Below are positions 22,407 through 31,412 of a DNA stretch of 64,000 nucleotides, in pieces; the stretch's first letter is position 1, and the number at the start of each line of letters is the position of its first letter. The DNA comes from Acidimicrobiales bacterium. GTDB taxonomy: Bacteria; Actinomycetota; Acidimicrobiia; Acidimicrobiales; UBA8190. Below the pieces are notes generated by a model that saw only the letters and a program-made list of their open reading frames with translations, had not been told where the DNA came from and made no database searches. The position numbers and the translations under genes are program-made. The stretch spans positions 34,538 to 98,537 of the forward strand of contig DATKSK010000068.1 in NCBI GenBank assembly GCA_035531755.1. The letters are read 5' to 3'.

Positions 22407-23738
22407 GTGCGGTCGAAAGCGACCTCCGCGGTGGTGGCTGACAACTGCCGCGCCATCCGGGGGGACGTCGGGGACTACGACGCACTGCTCGATCTCGTCG
22501 GCGACCGGCGTTTCGTTCTGATGGGCGAGTCCTCGCACGGCACACACGAGTTCTACCGGGAGCGGGCCCGCATAACCCGCCGCCTGATCGACGAATGCGG
22601 CTTCACCGCTGTGGCCGTCGAGGCGGATTGGCCCGACGCCTACCGAGTCAACCGCTACGTCATGGGCCTCTCCCGTGACAAGGATGCCGATGCGGCGCTG
22701 TCGGACTTCCGGCGCTTCCCGGCGTGGATGTGGCGGAACCGCGATGTCGTGGCCTTCGTGGAGTGGCTCCGCGCTCGCAACGACGCCCACGCTCACGCCA
22801 CGAAGGCCCGGTTCTACGGGCTCGACCTCTACAGCCTCCGTGCGTCGATGGACGCCGTCGTGGCGTATCTGGACCGCGTCGATCCGATCGAAGCGCGCCG
22901 GGCCCGCGATCGGTACTCGTGCTTCGACGAGGTCGGTGGTGAGGGCCAGGCGTACGGTTACGGGTTGGCGTTCTCGGGAGCGATCCCCTGCGAGAACGAG
23001 GTCGTCGCCCAGCTGATCGAGTTGCGGCGGAGGGCCGATGCCTACCTGCGCAGAGACGGCTGGATCGCAGACGACGAATTCTTCTTCGCGGAGCAGAATG
23101 CACGTCTCGTGCGAAACGCCGAGGAGTACTACCAGCAGATGTACCGGGCCGAGGCCTCGTCGTGGAACCTCCGTGACCGGCACATGGCGGGAACGCTCGA
23201 TGCGCTCGTCGAGCATCTCGACCGGCACCTTCCCCGAGCGAAGGTCGTCGTGTGGGAGCACAACTCGCACGTGGGTGACGCGCGCGCCACCGAGATGAGC
23301 GCACGGGGCGAGCTCAACGTCGGGCAGCTCGCCCGGCAGCGCTATGGAAAGCAATGCTTGCTCGTGGGCTTGACGACATTCGACGGAACGGTCACGGCAG
23401 CCACGGATTGGGGCGGACCCGCGGAACGCAAGCGAGTGCGCCCCGCGTCGGCTGATTCTCACGAGGCACTCCTCCATCAGAGCGGAGTGCCGCGCTTCAT
23501 GCTCGATGCAATGACGCCCCCCGTACATGAGATCTTGGCGGTCCCGCGCCTAGAGCGGGCCATCGGGGTCATCTATCGGCCCCAGACCGAGCGCAGAAGT
23601 CACTACTTCGAGGCTCGCCTTGCCGATCAGTTCGATGCGGTGATCCACTTCGATCGTACCCAGGCACTCGAGCCGCTCGAACGCAGCCCACTGTGGGACG
23701 AGGGTGAGCCCCCGGAGACCTTTCCGAGCGGCCTCTGA
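22407..23738 (+). CDS. Erythromycin-esterase-family protein
   Basis: 443 aa. Family motifs are VLMGESSHGTHEFY (catalytic Glu/His region), VAVEADWPDAYRVNRYV, FYGLDLYSL, AEEYYQQMYRAEASSWNLRD and VWEHNSHVGDARATEM. Members hydrolyse macrolide lactones in a few cases, but most are uncharacterised. The closest context is the C-terminal half of Rv2030c, a dormancy-regulon protein in which the domain follows a PRTase. I therefore infer a stress-related hydrolase rather than a resistance enzyme. GTG 22407 is chosen because it lies at the leaderless position of the promoter. Confidence 0.85.
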   Translation: MRSKATSAVVADNCRAIRGDVGDYDALLDLVGDRRFVLMGESSHGTHEFYRERARITRRLIDECGFTAVAVEADWPDAYRVNRYVMGLSRDKDADAALSDFRRFPAWMWRNRDVVAFVEWLRARNDAHAHATKARFYGLDLYSLRASMDAVVAYLDRVDPIEARRARDRYSCFDEVGGEGQAYGYGLAFSGAIPCENEVVAQLIELRRRADAYLRRDGWIADDEFFFAEQNARLVRNAEEYYQQMYRAEASSWNLRDRHMAGTLDALVEHLDRHLPRAKVVVWEHNSHVGDARATEMSARGELNVGQLARQRYGKQCLLVGLTTFDGTVTAATDWGGPAERKRVRPASADSHEALLHQSGVPRFMLDAMTPPVHEILAVPRLERAIGVIYRPQTERRSHYFEARLADQFDAVIHFDRTQALEPLERSPLWDEGEPPETFPSGL

Positions 23739-23809
23739 ACCTGAAGCACGACATGTGTCGGGCCATTCGACTCTTGGCGGGCCGGTCACCGTGGGCGCAG
23801 GCTGACTTC

Positions 23810-24853
23810 ATGAACGCCGACCTGGCCGCGGTGGCAGCAGGGGTGCCCGCGCCCGGGATGCGGGAGGGTGCGGCGGACAGACCGGAGCCCGCAGTCGAGG
23901 CGTCCGGCCTCTCGAAGCGGTACGGCGAGGTCGAGGCCGTCAAGGACGTGTCGTTCTCGGTGTCCCGGGGCGAGGTCTTCGCCTTCCTCGGCCCCAACGG
24001 GGCGGGCAAGACCACCACGATCAAGATGCTGTGCACCCTGGCCCGGCCGACGGGCGGAACGGCGACCGTGGGCGGCTTCGACGTGCAGCGCCAGCCCAAG
24101 GCCGTGCGGCGCCACATCGGGCTCGTCTTCCAGGAGCAGACCCTGGACGACCAGCTGACGGCCGAGGAGAACCTCCGCTTCCATGCCGTGCTCTACCACG
24201 TCCCTCGCGCCGAGGTCGACGGGCGGATCGACCGAGTGCTGCGGCTGGTGGCGCTCGAGAGTCGGCGAAAGGACCTGATCTCGACCTTTTCGGGCGGCAT
24301 GGCCAGGCGCCTCGAGATCGCCCGGGGCATGGTGCACACCCCGGCAGTGCTCTTCCTCGACGAACCCACGATCGGCCTCGACCCGCAGACCCGGGCACTC
24401 ATGTGGGAGGACGTCCTCCGGCTCCGCCGGGAGGCAGGGGTCACGATCTTCCTGACGACCCACTACATGGACGAGGCCGAGTACGCCGATCGGATCGCCA
24501 TCATCGACCAGGGCTCGATCGTCGCCCTCGACACACCCGACGAGCTCAAACACCTGGTCGGGGCAGACACGGTCGAGCTCACCACCGGCGACGACGCCGT
24601 GGCATCGGCCCGCCTTTCCCGGGCCGGCTTCCGGGTGGGCGGGGGCGGTGAGACCCTGGTGGTCTTCGCCGAGAACGGTGAGGCCCAGGTCGCCCGGCTG
24701 ATCGAGGTCGCCGGAGTGCCGGTGAGCAACGTCCACGTCCACCGCCCGACGCTCGACGATGTCTTCCTGCACTTCACCGGGCGTCAGATCCGCGAGGACC
24801 ATGTCGAACACGCCATGCCCATGCGCATGCGGGCAATGGCTCGGCGCCGCTAG
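23810..24853 (+). CDS. ABC transporter ATP-binding protein (DrrA type)
   Basis: 347 aa from ATG 23810 (ATG 23753 and 23858 also in frame). Walker A is GPNGAGKTTT, the Q-loop is in GLVFQEQTLDD, the signature is FSGGMARRLEIARG, Walker B is AVLFLDEPTIGLD and the switch His is in LTTHYMDEAEYADR. The roughly 90-residue C-terminal extension ending in PTLDDVFLHFTGRQIRED matches the DrrA/daunorubicin-resistance subfamily of exporters. A -10-like CAGGCT six nt before ATG 23810 suggests a leaderless start here too, but I see no 17-bp box. It precedes its permease by 8 bp. Confidence 0.91.
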   Translation: MNADLAAVAAGVPAPGMREGAADRPEPAVEASGLSKRYGEVEAVKDVSFSVSRGEVFAFLGPNGAGKTTTIKMLCTLARPTGGTATVGGFDVQRQPKAVRRHIGLVFQEQTLDDQLTAEENLRFHAVLYHVPRAEVDGRIDRVLRLVALESRRKDLISTFSGGMARRLEIARGMVHTPAVLFLDEPTIGLDPQTRALMWEDVLRLRREAGVTIFLTTHYMDEAEYADRIAIIDQGSIVALDTPDELKHLVGADTVELTTGDDAVASARLSRAGFRVGGGGETLVVFAENGEAQVARLIEVAGVPVSNVHVHRPTLDDVFLHFTGRQIREDHVEHAMPMRMRAMARRR

Positions 24854-24861
24854 GAGAGCAG

Positions 24862-25728
24862 GTGGCCACCGTGGACCAGTCCAACCACAGCGCTGTCCTT
24901 GTCGATGAGGGGGAGGACCTCGCTTCGGAGCTGCGGACCATCGGCATGGTGTGGGAGCGGGAGCTCATCCGCTTCGCCCGCACCCGCACGCGGATCCTGT
25001 CGAGCTTCATGCAGCCCGTCTTGTTCCTGTTCGTCCTGGGCTACGGGATGTCGACCCTGATCGGGACGACGGAAGGCTTCGACTTCAAGAAGTTCGTGTT
25101 CCCCGGCATCGTGGCGATGTCGGTGGTCATGACGGCGATGTTCTCCGCCATCTCGATCGTCTGGGACCGCGAGTTCGGCTTCCTGCGCGAGATGGTCGTC
25201 GCCCCGGTCAGCCGGGCGGCGCTCGTGATCGGCAAGACCCTCGGGGGGGCGAGCATCGCCACGATCCAGGGCACGATCATGCTGGTGCTCGCCCCGCTCA
25301 TCGGCGTGCATCTCACCGTGCTCCTCGTGGTGGAGGTGATCGGGCTCGAGCTGCTCATGGCAGTGGCGATGACGACGTTCGGGGTCTTCATCGCCAGCCG
25401 CATCCAGAAGATGGAGGGGTTCCAGGTCGTCATGCAGCTGCTGCTGTTCCCGATGCTCTTTCTCTCCGGGGCACTCTTCCCCCTGAAGGGCCTGCCGACC
25501 TGGCTGGCGGTCATCACCCGCGTCAACCCCCTCACGTATGCGGTGGACCCCCTTCGGCACGTCGTCTTCGCCGTGCAGCACATGCCGCCGGCCGCTGCGG
25601 CTCGGTTCTCGACCGGTGTGACCCTGTTCGGTTACAGGCTGCCGCTGGCGGTGGAGGTCGGCTTCGTGTGCGTCTTCGCCCTCCTGTTCCTGGTGGTGGC
25701 GGTCGCCGGCTTCGGACGACCCGAATGA
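24862..25728 (+). CDS. ABC-2 type permease (DrrB type)
   Basis: 288 aa from GTG 24862 with AGGAGAG upstream. Six hydrophobic segments follow a cytoplasmic N-terminus with the RELIRFARTRTRIL amphipathic stretch. The FPGIVAMSVVMTAMFSAISIVWDREFGFLREMVVAPVSR block (read across two segments) is the typical ABC-2 family region, and LFLSGALFPLKGLPTWL precedes the last helices. It forms the exporter with the ATPase just upstream. Substrate may be a lipid, glycoside or drug. Confidence 0.9.
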   Translation: MATVDQSNHSAVLVDEGEDLASELRTIGMVWERELIRFARTRTRILSSFMQPVLFLFVLGYGMSTLIGTTEGFDFKKFVFPGIVAMSVVMTAMFSAISIVWDREFGFLREMVVAPVSRAALVIGKTLGGASIATIQGTIMLVLAPLIGVHLTVLLVVEVIGLELLMAVAMTTFGVFIASRIQKMEGFQVVMQLLLFPMLFLSGALFPLKGLPTWLAVITRVNPLTYAVDPLRHVVFAVQHMPPAAAARFSTGVTLFGYRLPLAVEVGFVCVFALLFLVVAVAGFGRPE

Positions 25729-25876
25729 CCGGGGCCCGCCCTCGAGGTCGCACACGGATCGACCGGGCGCCCGAGTGTCGGGATGGGGACGCGGGCGCCG
25801 TCGGAGGGATCCGTGCGGATGTTCGGTCCCCGACGATCGGGCGTCCCGGCGCCCGGGCATTGGGGCTGGGCGGGGC

Positions 25877-26701
25877 TCAGAGACCCACGACCATCCGGGT
25901 GATGCGGTCCCTGATCCCGGTGGGGATGAGGGGTTGGGCGAGGGCAATGGCCCGGGCATCGGGGCCGACGAGGTAGCGGGCCCTGGGCGAACGCGCCGTG
26001 AGCGCCTTGCCGATCGTCCTTGCCACGCCCGCGGGCTGACCCATGACGCCCGAGAACATGGTGAGCAAGGTGCGAGCCCGCTCATAGCCGACCTCGTAGT
26101 CCGACCGACCGTGCCGGGCGACATCCCGGTCGAGCTCCTCCCAGATCCCGGTCTTCACCCCCCCGGGCTCGATCAGCACGACTCTGACCCTGTCGCGGAC
26201 GACTTCGAGACGCAGGGCGTCGGAGGCCGCCTCGAGGGCGTGCTTGCAGGCTTGGTACCACCCGCTCAGCGGTGTCGTCGTCAACCCGTAGATCGACGAG
26301 ACGTTCACGACCCTGCCCCCGCCCGATTCGCGCATGTGGGGCAGGGCCAGCCTGGCCAGCCGCATCGGCGCGACCACCATCGTCTCGAGCTGTCGACGCG
26401 CCTCCTCGTCGGTCGTGTCCTCGATGGCGCCGATGCCCGAGTACCCGGCGTTGTTGACGACCGCCCAAGGCCGCAGCTCCTCGATGACAGCGGCGCAGCG
26501 CTCGGCATCGGTCACGTCGAGCAGGATCGTGTCCACCGAGGTGCCGGAGCTCGCGGCCGCCTTGGCGACGTCTGCTCCCTTCGACTCCGACCGGACCGAA
26601 CCGACCGAGTGGAACCCGAGGCCGGCCAGGTGCACCACGGTGGCCAGGCCGATGCCCGAATTGGCCCCCGTGGTCAGAACCGTCCGCTTGTCACCACTCA
26701 A
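25877..26701 (-). CDS. Short-chain dehydrogenase/reductase
   Basis: 274 aa classical SDR. The cofactor motif TTGANSGIG is near the N-terminus, then LLDVTD, VVNNAGYSGIG, NVSSIYG with the catalytic Ser and W-YQACK with the Tyr-x3-Lys. The C-terminus after IEPGGVKTGI is typical. The start appears to be TTG 26701, inside the end of the small ORF 26691-26861, so translation may be coupled. It is convergent with the ABC exporter. Substrate unknown. Confidence 0.87.
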   Translation of the reverse strand: MSGDKRTVLTTGANSGIGLATVVHLAGLGFHSVGSVRSESKGADVAKAAASSGTSVDTILLDVTDAERCAAVIEELRPWAVVNNAGYSGIGAIEDTTDEEARRQLETMVVAPMRLARLALPHMRESGGGRVVNVSSIYGLTTTPLSGWYQACKHALEAASDALRLEVVRDRVRVVLIEPGGVKTGIWEELDRDVARHGRSDYEVGYERARTLLTMFSGVMGQPAGVARTIGKALTARSPRARYLVGPDARAIALAQPLIPTGIRDRITRMVVGL

Positions 26702-26861
26702 CGCAACGCGCCGCGTCGTCGGCTACTTCGGCGAGTGGGAGGGCCCTTCGGTCGAGCCACACCTCGTCGGTCGCCTTCACGGTCTTCTCCGCCGCCTGGG
26801 TCCGTGCACCGAGCGGTTGCCCGACGATCCGGTCCACGGTGCCGTGGTCTGTGCTGGTCAT
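26691..26861 (-). CDS. Possible small protein coupled to the SDR
   Basis: 56 aa from ATG 26861 (MTSTDHGTVDRIVG...AEVADDAARCVEW) with GAGGA upstream. It overlaps the SDR start by 11 bp, an arrangement that supports translation. I do not recognise a family. It has no membrane segment and is mildly acidic. Confidence 0.4.
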   Translation of the reverse strand: MTSTDHGTVDRIVGQPLGARTQAAEKTVKATDEVWLDRRALPLAEVADDAARCVEW

Positions 26862-26953
26862 GATGCCGTCCTCGTCGATCGCGCGCCTCCCGGCGGAGGC
26901 CCCCGACCTGCAGATCACGTTGACAGCGTCGACCCAGGCGGAATAGAGCCTTT

Positions 26954-26993
26954 GTCCCCTGCTGCTCGTCCCCTGCTGCTCGTCCCCTGCTGC
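26954..26993. repeat. 14-bp tandem repeat, 2.9 copies
   Basis: GTCCCCTGCTGCTC at 26954 and 26968 is perfect, with 12 bp of a third copy at 26982. It lies in the gap after the alkylsulfatase-like gene. Confidence 0.9.
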
Positions 26994-27053
26994 GACCCGG
27001 CTGTCGACGACCTGCAGGGGGCGGGGGCCTGGGACGCCCGGCGTGCGGCCGCG

Positions 27054-28367
27054 TCACCCCTGCCGTGCGAGGCGCCAGCGCGCCAGTTCGTGGTGCAGCC
27101 AGCCGCTCTCCCAGAAGCTGACGTCGCCGCCCCCGTCGAGGAGGGCCTGGTGGGCGTCGATCATGACGTCGACGGCGGCGCCGTGCGACGGCTCGCGCCG
27201 GAGGACGGCCTCGGCCAGATGGATGGCCACGACGGCCTCGCCCGCCCCGAGCCTGGTGCGCGCCCGTGCGGCCACGGCGTCGGGCCCGGCCAGGTCGACG
27301 AGCTCGGCGAGCGCTTCTCCGGGCTCCACCGGGTACAGCTCGGTAGTCGAGCGCAGGCGGAACCATCCCACGTACGTCTCCCAGATGGTGCGCACGCCCC
27401 ACGCCACCGTGCCGTAGCCCTCCCCCACGCGCAGCTCGGGTGGCAGGCGGATCTCGCGCATCAGCGTGAACACGTCCGTGCCCTCGTTCATGCCGACCAG
27501 CGTCGCGCGGTGCACGTGGTCGACGGCGTCGTGGAGCCGGGCCAGCGATCCGTCGATGAGCGCCTGCCCGACGATGGGCTGGTGGCGCCCGGTCACCAGC
27601 ATCGAGGGCCGCAGCGCCCGGACGGTGCGGATCGACGCCAGGTACGGCTCCACCAGGCGGTAGCGGTCGCCCCGCAGGGTGTTGAGGTTCGGGAAGTGCG
27701 GGAAGAGCGGACCCACCAGGTTGCTGATCATGCAGATGCCGTGCTGCGGCAGCCACACCACGCAGCTGTCGACGGTCTCGCCGCCCGGCGTGGCGATGAG
27801 CTCCAGTTCGAGGCCGCCCACCCGGAGCTCGAGGCGTCGCACGAAGGTGTCGTCGGGGACCGGCTTGTCCTGGCGCATGGGGATGCCCGGGTTCTGCGCG
27901 GCGATCTCCTTCGCCCGGCGGCCGCTGACGTCGAACCACACGGCGGCCGTGCGCAGCCGCAGGGCGGCGATGCGCTCGTCGTCGTGCTGGCATGCCTGGT
28001 TGTCGGCCTGGGCCACGTAGCGCGTGCCGGGCTCCCGGAACAACCCGACGCCGCCGACGTGGTCGACGTGCGCCTGGGTGGTCACGACGTACGGCGTCGG
28101 GCCCGGGCACACGGCGTCGAAGACGCGCTTGTGGTGCGGCGCCTCGTAGCCCATGCCCGTGTTCACGATCACCCGGCCGGCATCGGTCACGAGCATGTAG
28201 GCCGCCGTCGTCCCCCCCGAGCGGTACAGGAAGTCGGTCAGGCGGTGCGCCGGGTCGTCGTAGACGGGGGTCAACAGCTCCTTGCCGGGTCGCTCGTCGA
28301 CCAGACGGTCCACGGCCCCCGGGTCGACGGGGGTGGTGTCGTCATGCGTCGGACTGCTGGCACTCAT
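27054..28367 (-). CDS. Alkylsulfatase-like metallo-beta-lactamase-fold hydrolase
   Basis: 437 aa. The N-terminal half is an MBL fold with VVTTQAHVDHVGG; the usual HxHxDH has Gln at the first His position. Further ligands may be in ATPGGETVDS and VTGRHQP. The C-terminal half is the alkylsulfatase dimerisation domain (LPPELRVGEGYGTVAWGVRTIW, then YVGWFRLRST, then HLAEAVLRREPSHGAA and ESGWLHHE). SdsA-type enzymes cleave alkyl sulfate esters, and the changed ligand makes activity uncertain. ATG 28367 overlaps the sulfotransferase stop (ATGA). A remnant of a second copy lies at 12906-13024. Confidence 0.8.
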   Translation of the reverse strand: MSASSPTHDDTTPVDPGAVDRLVDERPGKELLTPVYDDPAHRLTDFLYRSGGTTAAYMLVTDAGRVIVNTGMGYEAPHHKRVFDAVCPGPTPYVVTTQAHVDHVGGVGLFREPGTRYVAQADNQACQHDDERIAALRLRTAAVWFDVSGRRAKEIAAQNPGIPMRQDKPVPDDTFVRRLELRVGGLELELIATPGGETVDSCVVWLPQHGICMISNLVGPLFPHFPNLNTLRGDRYRLVEPYLASIRTVRALRPSMLVTGRHQPIVGQALIDGSLARLHDAVDHVHRATLVGMNEGTDVFTLMREIRLPPELRVGEGYGTVAWGVRTIWETYVGWFRLRSTTELYPVEPGEALAELVDLAGPDAVAARARTRLGAGEAVVAIHLAEAVLRREPSHGAAVDVMIDAHQALLDGGGDVSFWESGWLHHELARWRLARQG

Positions 28368-29626
28368 CGGACCTCCACCTCCACCGGGACGGCGTCGTGG
28401 TAGAAGCTGAAGTGGGCGCGCACCTCGTCGGGCCGGACGCCGAAGTCGACACGCAGGTCGTAGGCGACCTGGCCGTCCTTGTCCCGCGGGTGACCGGCGA
28501 CGTAGGCCCTGATCTGCGCCCGCGCCCCGTCGGTCACGGCCAGCCCGGCTGTCTCGTAGATGCGCTCGACGGTGGCCTCGTCGTCGGCCATGAATTCGTG
28601 GAACAGCACGTCCGCCCGCCGGTCGGCCGGCACGAGGTGCCCGTCGCGGAGGGACGCCTCGAGCAGGCGGCGGATGCGGTCGGTCCAGTAGGTGAGGTAC
28701 CAGTCGGGCTCCGGGGTGCGGTAGCTCATGCGGGCCGCGTAGGCCATCATCGTCGCCGCCGACTGCACCACCGACACCGGGTCGCGGTGCGTGACCACCA
28801 CGGTGGCGTCCGGGAAGGTGGCGAGCAGCGGGCCCAGCTGCTCCAGGTGCTGCGGGGACTTGAGCACCCAGCGCTCGCCGGGACGACGCCACTGCAGGAT
28901 CTGCAGCACCGTCTTCAGGTAGCCGTAGTGCGGGGTCTGGTCGTGCGCCAGGTAGTGGTCACGCCAGCGCGGGGCGCGGGCGACCCATTCGAGCTGGTAG
29001 CTCGAGAAGTCGGGCAGCTGCAGCTCCAGCTCCTCGTGGACGTGGTCGGGGCGCATGGGGTGCATGGCGGCCATGACGGGGAGCATGGCCTCCATGCCCT
29101 TCCAGTCCTGTTCCGCCCGGCGGTAGCGGGGGTCGGCGGCGGGTGACGCAGCCGGCGCATCGTCGGGGCCCGGTACCGGCTCGTAGCTCTCCCACAGCGG
29201 CAGCGAGCGCAGGCGCCGGTCGGCGGCGATGAGGTTGACCAGGTGGGTGGTGCCCGACCGGGGCAGCCCGACCACGACGATGGGCGAGGCGATCTCGACG
29301 TCGAGGATCTCCGGGTGCCGGGTGAGCAGGTCCCGGATGCGGAGGCGGTTGCCGGCGTAGCGCACGCAGTCCCGGAACAGCATCATCCGCCCGAGCCCGG
29401 TGCGCTCGGGGTCGGCGTCGACCTCGTCGAGCCACAGGCCGAGGCGGGCCCGGAAGTCGTCGGCCCCGAAGTCGGCGAGGTCGGTGCGCTCGACGGCGGC
29501 CGCCAGAACGGCGTCCACCGTCAGCTCGACGGGGTGGCGCTCGCCGTGGTCGAGGGCGGCGCGCTGCACGTCGGTGAGCTCGGGCTCACGCAGGTCGGTG
29601 ATGCGGATGCGCGCCCCGGAGGTCAT
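28364..29626 (-). CDS. Sulfotransferase family protein
   Basis: 420 aa from ATG 29626, which overlaps the SDR stop (ATGA). The PAPS 5'-phosphosulfate loop is VVVGLPRSGTTHLVNLI. The 3'-phosphate binding region is VVVTHRDPVSVVQSAATMM, and WVLKSPQHLEQLGPLLATFPDA is a conserved block of the actinobacterial Sulfotransfer_3 group. It transfers sulfate from PAPS to a hydroxyl, probably of a lipid or sterol. Being coupled to an alkylsulfatase-like gene is notable. The product is likely cytoplasmic. Confidence 0.86.
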   Translation of the reverse strand: MTSGARIRITDLREPELTDVQRAALDHGERHPVELTVDAVLAAAVERTDLADFGADDFRARLGLWLDEVDADPERTGLGRMMLFRDCVRYAGNRLRIRDLLTRHPEILDVEIASPIVVVGLPRSGTTHLVNLIAADRRLRSLPLWESYEPVPGPDDAPAASPAADPRYRRAEQDWKGMEAMLPVMAAMHPMRPDHVHEELELQLPDFSSYQLEWVARAPRWRDHYLAHDQTPHYGYLKTVLQILQWRRPGERWVLKSPQHLEQLGPLLATFPDATVVVTHRDPVSVVQSAATMMAYAARMSYRTPEPDWYLTYWTDRIRRLLEASLRDGHLVPADRRADVLFHEFMADDEATVERIYETAGLAVTDGARAQIRAYVAGHPRDKDGQVAYDLRVDFGVRPDEVRAHFSFYHDAVPVEVEVR

Positions 29627-30372
29627 CCCTGGACCGAGAAGCCGCCGTCGACCGGGAGGGTCTGTCCGGTGACGTAGCGCGCCGCCGGGCTGGCGAGGAA
29701 CAGGACGACGGGCGCGATGTCGGCGGGCGTGCCGAAGCGACGCATCGGGGTGCGCTCCAGGATCGGCTTGGTGATGGCGTCGTGCGGCATCATGATCGCG
29801 GTCATGTTGGTCTCGATGACGCCGGGCGCCACCGCGTTCACGCGGATGCCGTGGCGGGCCCAGGCGACGGCCAGGGTCTTGGTCATCTGCACCACGCCCG
29901 CCTTGGCGGCGCCGTAGCCGGGGACGAACTCGATGCCGAAGTAGCTCGCCATCGAGCCCAGGTTGACGAGGCTGGCGCCCCCGTCGACGGTGCTCGCCTC
30001 CAGGAGCGGCCGGCAGGCGCTCGCCATGCGGAAGGCGGAGAAGAGGTTGACGGCCACCACCTCCTCGAACACCGCCGGGTCGTACTCGCTGCGGCCGCCG
30101 GGCAGGTTCTGGCCGGCGTTGTTGACGAGCACGTCGAGGCCGGGCAGGGCGGCGGCCACGGCGTCGACGGCCCCGGGGTCGGGCAACCGGCAGGGGTGGT
30201 AGGCGAAACCGCTGAGGTCGTGGTCGTACTCGCCGGCCGATCCCCGGGTGCCGGTGATGGCCACCTCGGCGCCGGCGTCGCGAAAGGCGGTGGCGATGCC
30301 GAGGCCGATGCCGTTCGAGCCGCCGGTGACGAGCACGCGTGCCCCGGAGTAGTCGAAGGTGGTCGCTACCAC
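29623..30372 (-). CDS. Short-chain dehydrogenase/reductase
   Basis: 249 aa from GTG 30372, overlapping the end of the Gfo/Idh gene by 7 bp. Classical SDR motifs are VTGGSNGIGLGIA, VLVNNAGQNLPGG, NLGSMASYFG, GYGAAKAGV with the YxxxK motif (Y-GAAK) and VNAVAPGVIETNM. The C-terminus TGQTLPVDGGFSVQG is the standard FabG-like ending. It overlaps the sulfotransferase downstream (ATGA). Substrate unknown, probably a hydroxy- or ketoacyl or a steroid group. Confidence 0.88.
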   Translation of the reverse strand: MVATTFDYSGARVLVTGGSNGIGLGIATAFRDAGAEVAITGTRGSAGEYDHDLSGFAYHPCRLPDPGAVDAVAAALPGLDVLVNNAGQNLPGGRSEYDPAVFEEVVAVNLFSAFRMASACRPLLEASTVDGGASLVNLGSMASYFGIEFVPGYGAAKAGVVQMTKTLAVAWARHGIRVNAVAPGVIETNMTAIMMPHDAITKPILERTPMRRFGTPADIAPVVLFLASPAARYVTGQTLPVDGGFSVQG

Positions 30373-31388
30373 ACCGGCTCCCACCGGCCCGAGGCCGCCG
30401 AGCGCACCATCGCCAGCGCGGCGCGCACCTCGCCCAGCGAGTGCTCCGCACCCGCGGGCGCGGGGACGCCGTCGAGCACGGCCGCCTCGAAGGCGGCCAT
30501 CTGGCGCTCGTAGCTCTGCAGATAGCCACCCTGGCCGACGACCGTGCCGCCGGGGTCGGACCCGTCGTAGTGCTTCACCCGCCCGAGGACGTCGATCACG
30601 AGCTCGCCGCGGCTGCCGGTGACCTGGAACAGCGGGAGTGGCGCCGTGGGCCCCGGCGACAGCACGACGTCGAAGCTGGCCACCACGCCGGACTCGAAGC
30701 GGCACAGCGCCCGGCACATGGACTCCCCCTCCATGGCCTCGAACGGGCGGGCGGTGGCCGCCACCACCTCGGACAGCTCCCCCAGCCACATGCGCAGCGG
30801 GCGCATCCAGTGCGAGCCCACGTCGAGGGCCACGCCGCCTCCGGCGTCGGCCACCGAGAAGCGCCAGTTGCCGGGGCCGGCGAACTCGGCCATGGGCGGG
30901 GCGCAGTGCCAGGCCCGCGCCGTGATCACCTCACCCACCGCACCCTCGTCGACGAGACCCTTGGTCAAGACCACCTCCGGCCAATACTGGGCGTTCTCGG
31001 CCACGAGGAAGACCGCCGGCGAGCGCCGGGCGGCGGCGAGGATGCGATCGCACGCCTCCACCGTGGGTGCCATGGGCTTCTCCAAGAGCACGTGCCGGCC
31101 GGCGTCGAGGGCGGCGACGGCCAGCCCCTCGTGGAGCCGGTGCGGGACCATGATCAGCGCGGCGTCGAAGGCGTCGGCGTCGAGGGCGTCCTCGAGGGAG
31201 CCGAACGCCTCGGCGCCGGTCTGCTTCGCCATGACCCGGGCGCGCTCGACGTCGACGTCGACGGCGGCGGTGACGTCGGTGCGCGGCGCGCCGGCGCGCA
31301 GGGCGGTCAGGTGCCACGGCGCGATGGCCCCGCACCCCACGAAGGCCAACCGCAGGCGACGCCCGGCGTCGGGGACTGGCGCGACCAT
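30366..31388 (-). CDS. Gfo/Idh/MocA-family oxidoreductase
   Basis: 340 aa. The Rossmann fold is LRLAFVGCGAIAPWHLTAL, with AAVDVDVERA, then VPHRLHEGLAVAALDAGRHVLLEKPMA, the family's EKP motif with the catalytic Lys. The C-terminal domain has WRFSVADAGGGVALDVGSHWMRPLRMW with the conserved D-x3-H. It heads the tightly overlapping minus operon Gfo/Idh-SDR-sulfotransferase-alkylsulfatase-like. It is divergent from the VOC gene with only 24 bp between start codons, so the promoters must overlap the genes. Confidence 0.9.
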   Translation of the reverse strand: MVAPVPDAGRRLRLAFVGCGAIAPWHLTALRAGAPRTDVTAAVDVDVERARVMAKQTGAEAFGSLEDALDADAFDAALIMVPHRLHEGLAVAALDAGRHVLLEKPMAPTVEACDRILAAARRSPAVFLVAENAQYWPEVVLTKGLVDEGAVGEVITARAWHCAPPMAEFAGPGNWRFSVADAGGGVALDVGSHWMRPLRMWLGELSEVVAATARPFEAMEGESMCRALCRFESGVVASFDVVLSPGPTAPLPLFQVTGSRGELVIDVLGRVKHYDGSDPGGTVVGQGGYLQSYERQMAAFEAAVLDGVPAPAGAEHSLGEVRAALAMVRSAASGRWEPVW

Positions 31389-31412
31389 GGGGGGCTACCC
31401 TACGTGCGCGCT

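Noticed and set aside
22159..22545. A 128-codon minus-strand frame before the erythromycin esterase
   Set aside because: Overlaps the promoter and the esterase start, low-complexity Arg/Pro/Ser content, no ribosome-binding site.
28364..30529. A 721-codon frame suggesting a giant sulfotransferase
   Set aside because: The first 300 codons are shadow of the SDR; the sulfotransferase has its own ATG at 29626 with ATGA overlap.
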